Source: Elusimicrobiota bacterium
Lineage (GTDB): Bacteria; Elusimicrobiota; Elusimicrobia; Elusimicrobiales; Elusimicrobiaceae
Length of the DNA stretch: 13,528 nt
Direction of reading: 5' to 3'
Assembly (NCBI GenBank): GCA_031271365.1
Contig: JAISVV010000077.1
Location: 1 to 13,528, forward strand
Part shown: in pieces, positions 13,202 through 13,528 of the stretch
Layout of the letters: each line of letters opens with the position of its first letter
How positions within the stretch are numbered: position 1 is the stretch's first letter
Made by a program: the position numbers and the translations under genes
Notes under the pieces: generated by a model
What the model saw: the letters and a program-made list of their open reading frames with translations, nothing else
Told to the model about the DNA's origin: nothing
Databases searched by the model: none

Positions 13202-13528
13202 TTTTAATTCCAAAATCTTTTGGGCGCTTTCGTTTAGGCGCGCCTGCGAAATATCGCCCGCTTGCACGGCGGCAAGCACGCCATCATACGCTTCGGAGGA
13301 AAACAGTTTTATTATAATAACGTCCGCGCCCGCAATTATACTTTGCGCGGCGGCCTCTTTCAGCGGGTAATTTTTGGTTATGGCGTACATAGCCATGTCA
13401 TCGGTAATTACAAGGCCTTTGTAGCCAAGCTCGCCTTTAAGTAAATCTTGGATAATAAATTTTGACATTGAGGCCGGGTACTCGTCACCCGTTATTTGCG
13501 ACATGGAGATATGCGATATCATAACAAA
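13178..13528 (-). CDS. Glycoside hydrolase family 3, NagZ-like, C-terminal part only
   Basis: The gene runs off the right edge; 116 C-terminal residues are visible. The stretch begins with VMISHIS, followed by YPASMSKFIIQDLLKGELGYKG and the GH3 nucleophile motif LVITDDMAM, then a helix and AGADVIII. This is the usual end of the short single-domain GH3 beta-N-acetylhexosaminidases such as NagZ, which remove GlcNAc from cell-wall fragments. The catalytic His motif and the KHFPGHG-type stretch would lie upstream, outside the window, so NagZ identity is not proven. The stop codon (13178-13180) lies inside the end of the convergent GHL10 gene, giving a 24-base tail-to-tail overlap with no room for a terminator between them. 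Confidence 0.88.
   Translation of the reverse strand, partial: FVMISHISMSQITGDEYPASMSKFIIQDLLKGELGYKGLVITDDMAMYAITKNYPLKEAAAQSIIAGADVIIIKLFSSEAYDGVLAAVQAGDISQARLNESAQKILELKLKRGIIK

Overview
The window looks like chromosomal DNA from a Gram-negative (diderm) bacterium. The evidence is a Pal lipoprotein, a CpoB-like lipoprotein, TolB, and a small predicted outer-membrane barrel ending in phenylalanine. Base composition is roughly balanced, with GC-rich genes and AT-rich gaps. Most genes have a Shine-Dalgarno site. Gene order and protein style remind me of gut Elusimicrobiota, but this is an impression and not a search result.

Layout from left to right. Bases 1-5400 and on to 9872 are almost all minus strand. 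A cut-off gene (1-40) lies downstream of a 732-residue Pro/Ala-rich protein (67-2265). Before it in transcription order come deoC and tpiA, joined by a 4-base overlap and preceded by a good promoter. A 382-base gap (3693-4074) holds that promoter, a 103-base imperfect inverted repeat with extra hairpins, and a strong terminator. Next, in transcription order pal-cpoB-tolB, is the periplasmic half of the Tol-Pal system. Upstream of that lies another minus-strand run: barrel protein, sensorless histidine kinase, unknown 163-residue protein and AI-2E-family permease, tightly spaced or overlapping.

Divergent from the barrel gene, on the plus strand, is a secreted purple-acid-phosphatase-like protein that has lost most of its metal ligands. 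It is followed by a tRNA-Val(GAC). In front of the tRNA are two 68-base tandem units that carry the tRNA 5' end in direct orientation and its D-arm in inverted orientation. After the tRNA come a secreted protein of unknown function and a secreted GHL10/DigH-like glycoside hydrolase. This last gene overlaps tail-to-tail with a cut-off GH3 (NagZ-like) hydrolase.

Two themes link the genes. One is envelope and peptidoglycan upkeep: Tol-Pal, the GHL10 hydrolase, the GH3 hydrolase and the barrel. The other is triose phosphate handling: DeoC makes glyceraldehyde 3-phosphate, which TpiA interconverts with dihydroxyacetone phosphate. I see no mobile element, CRISPR array or clear defence system. The less ordinary items are the predicted pseudo-phosphatase, the tRNA-derived palindromic units, the long intergenic hairpin, and the disordered protein with repeated acidic-Ile-Phe motifs.
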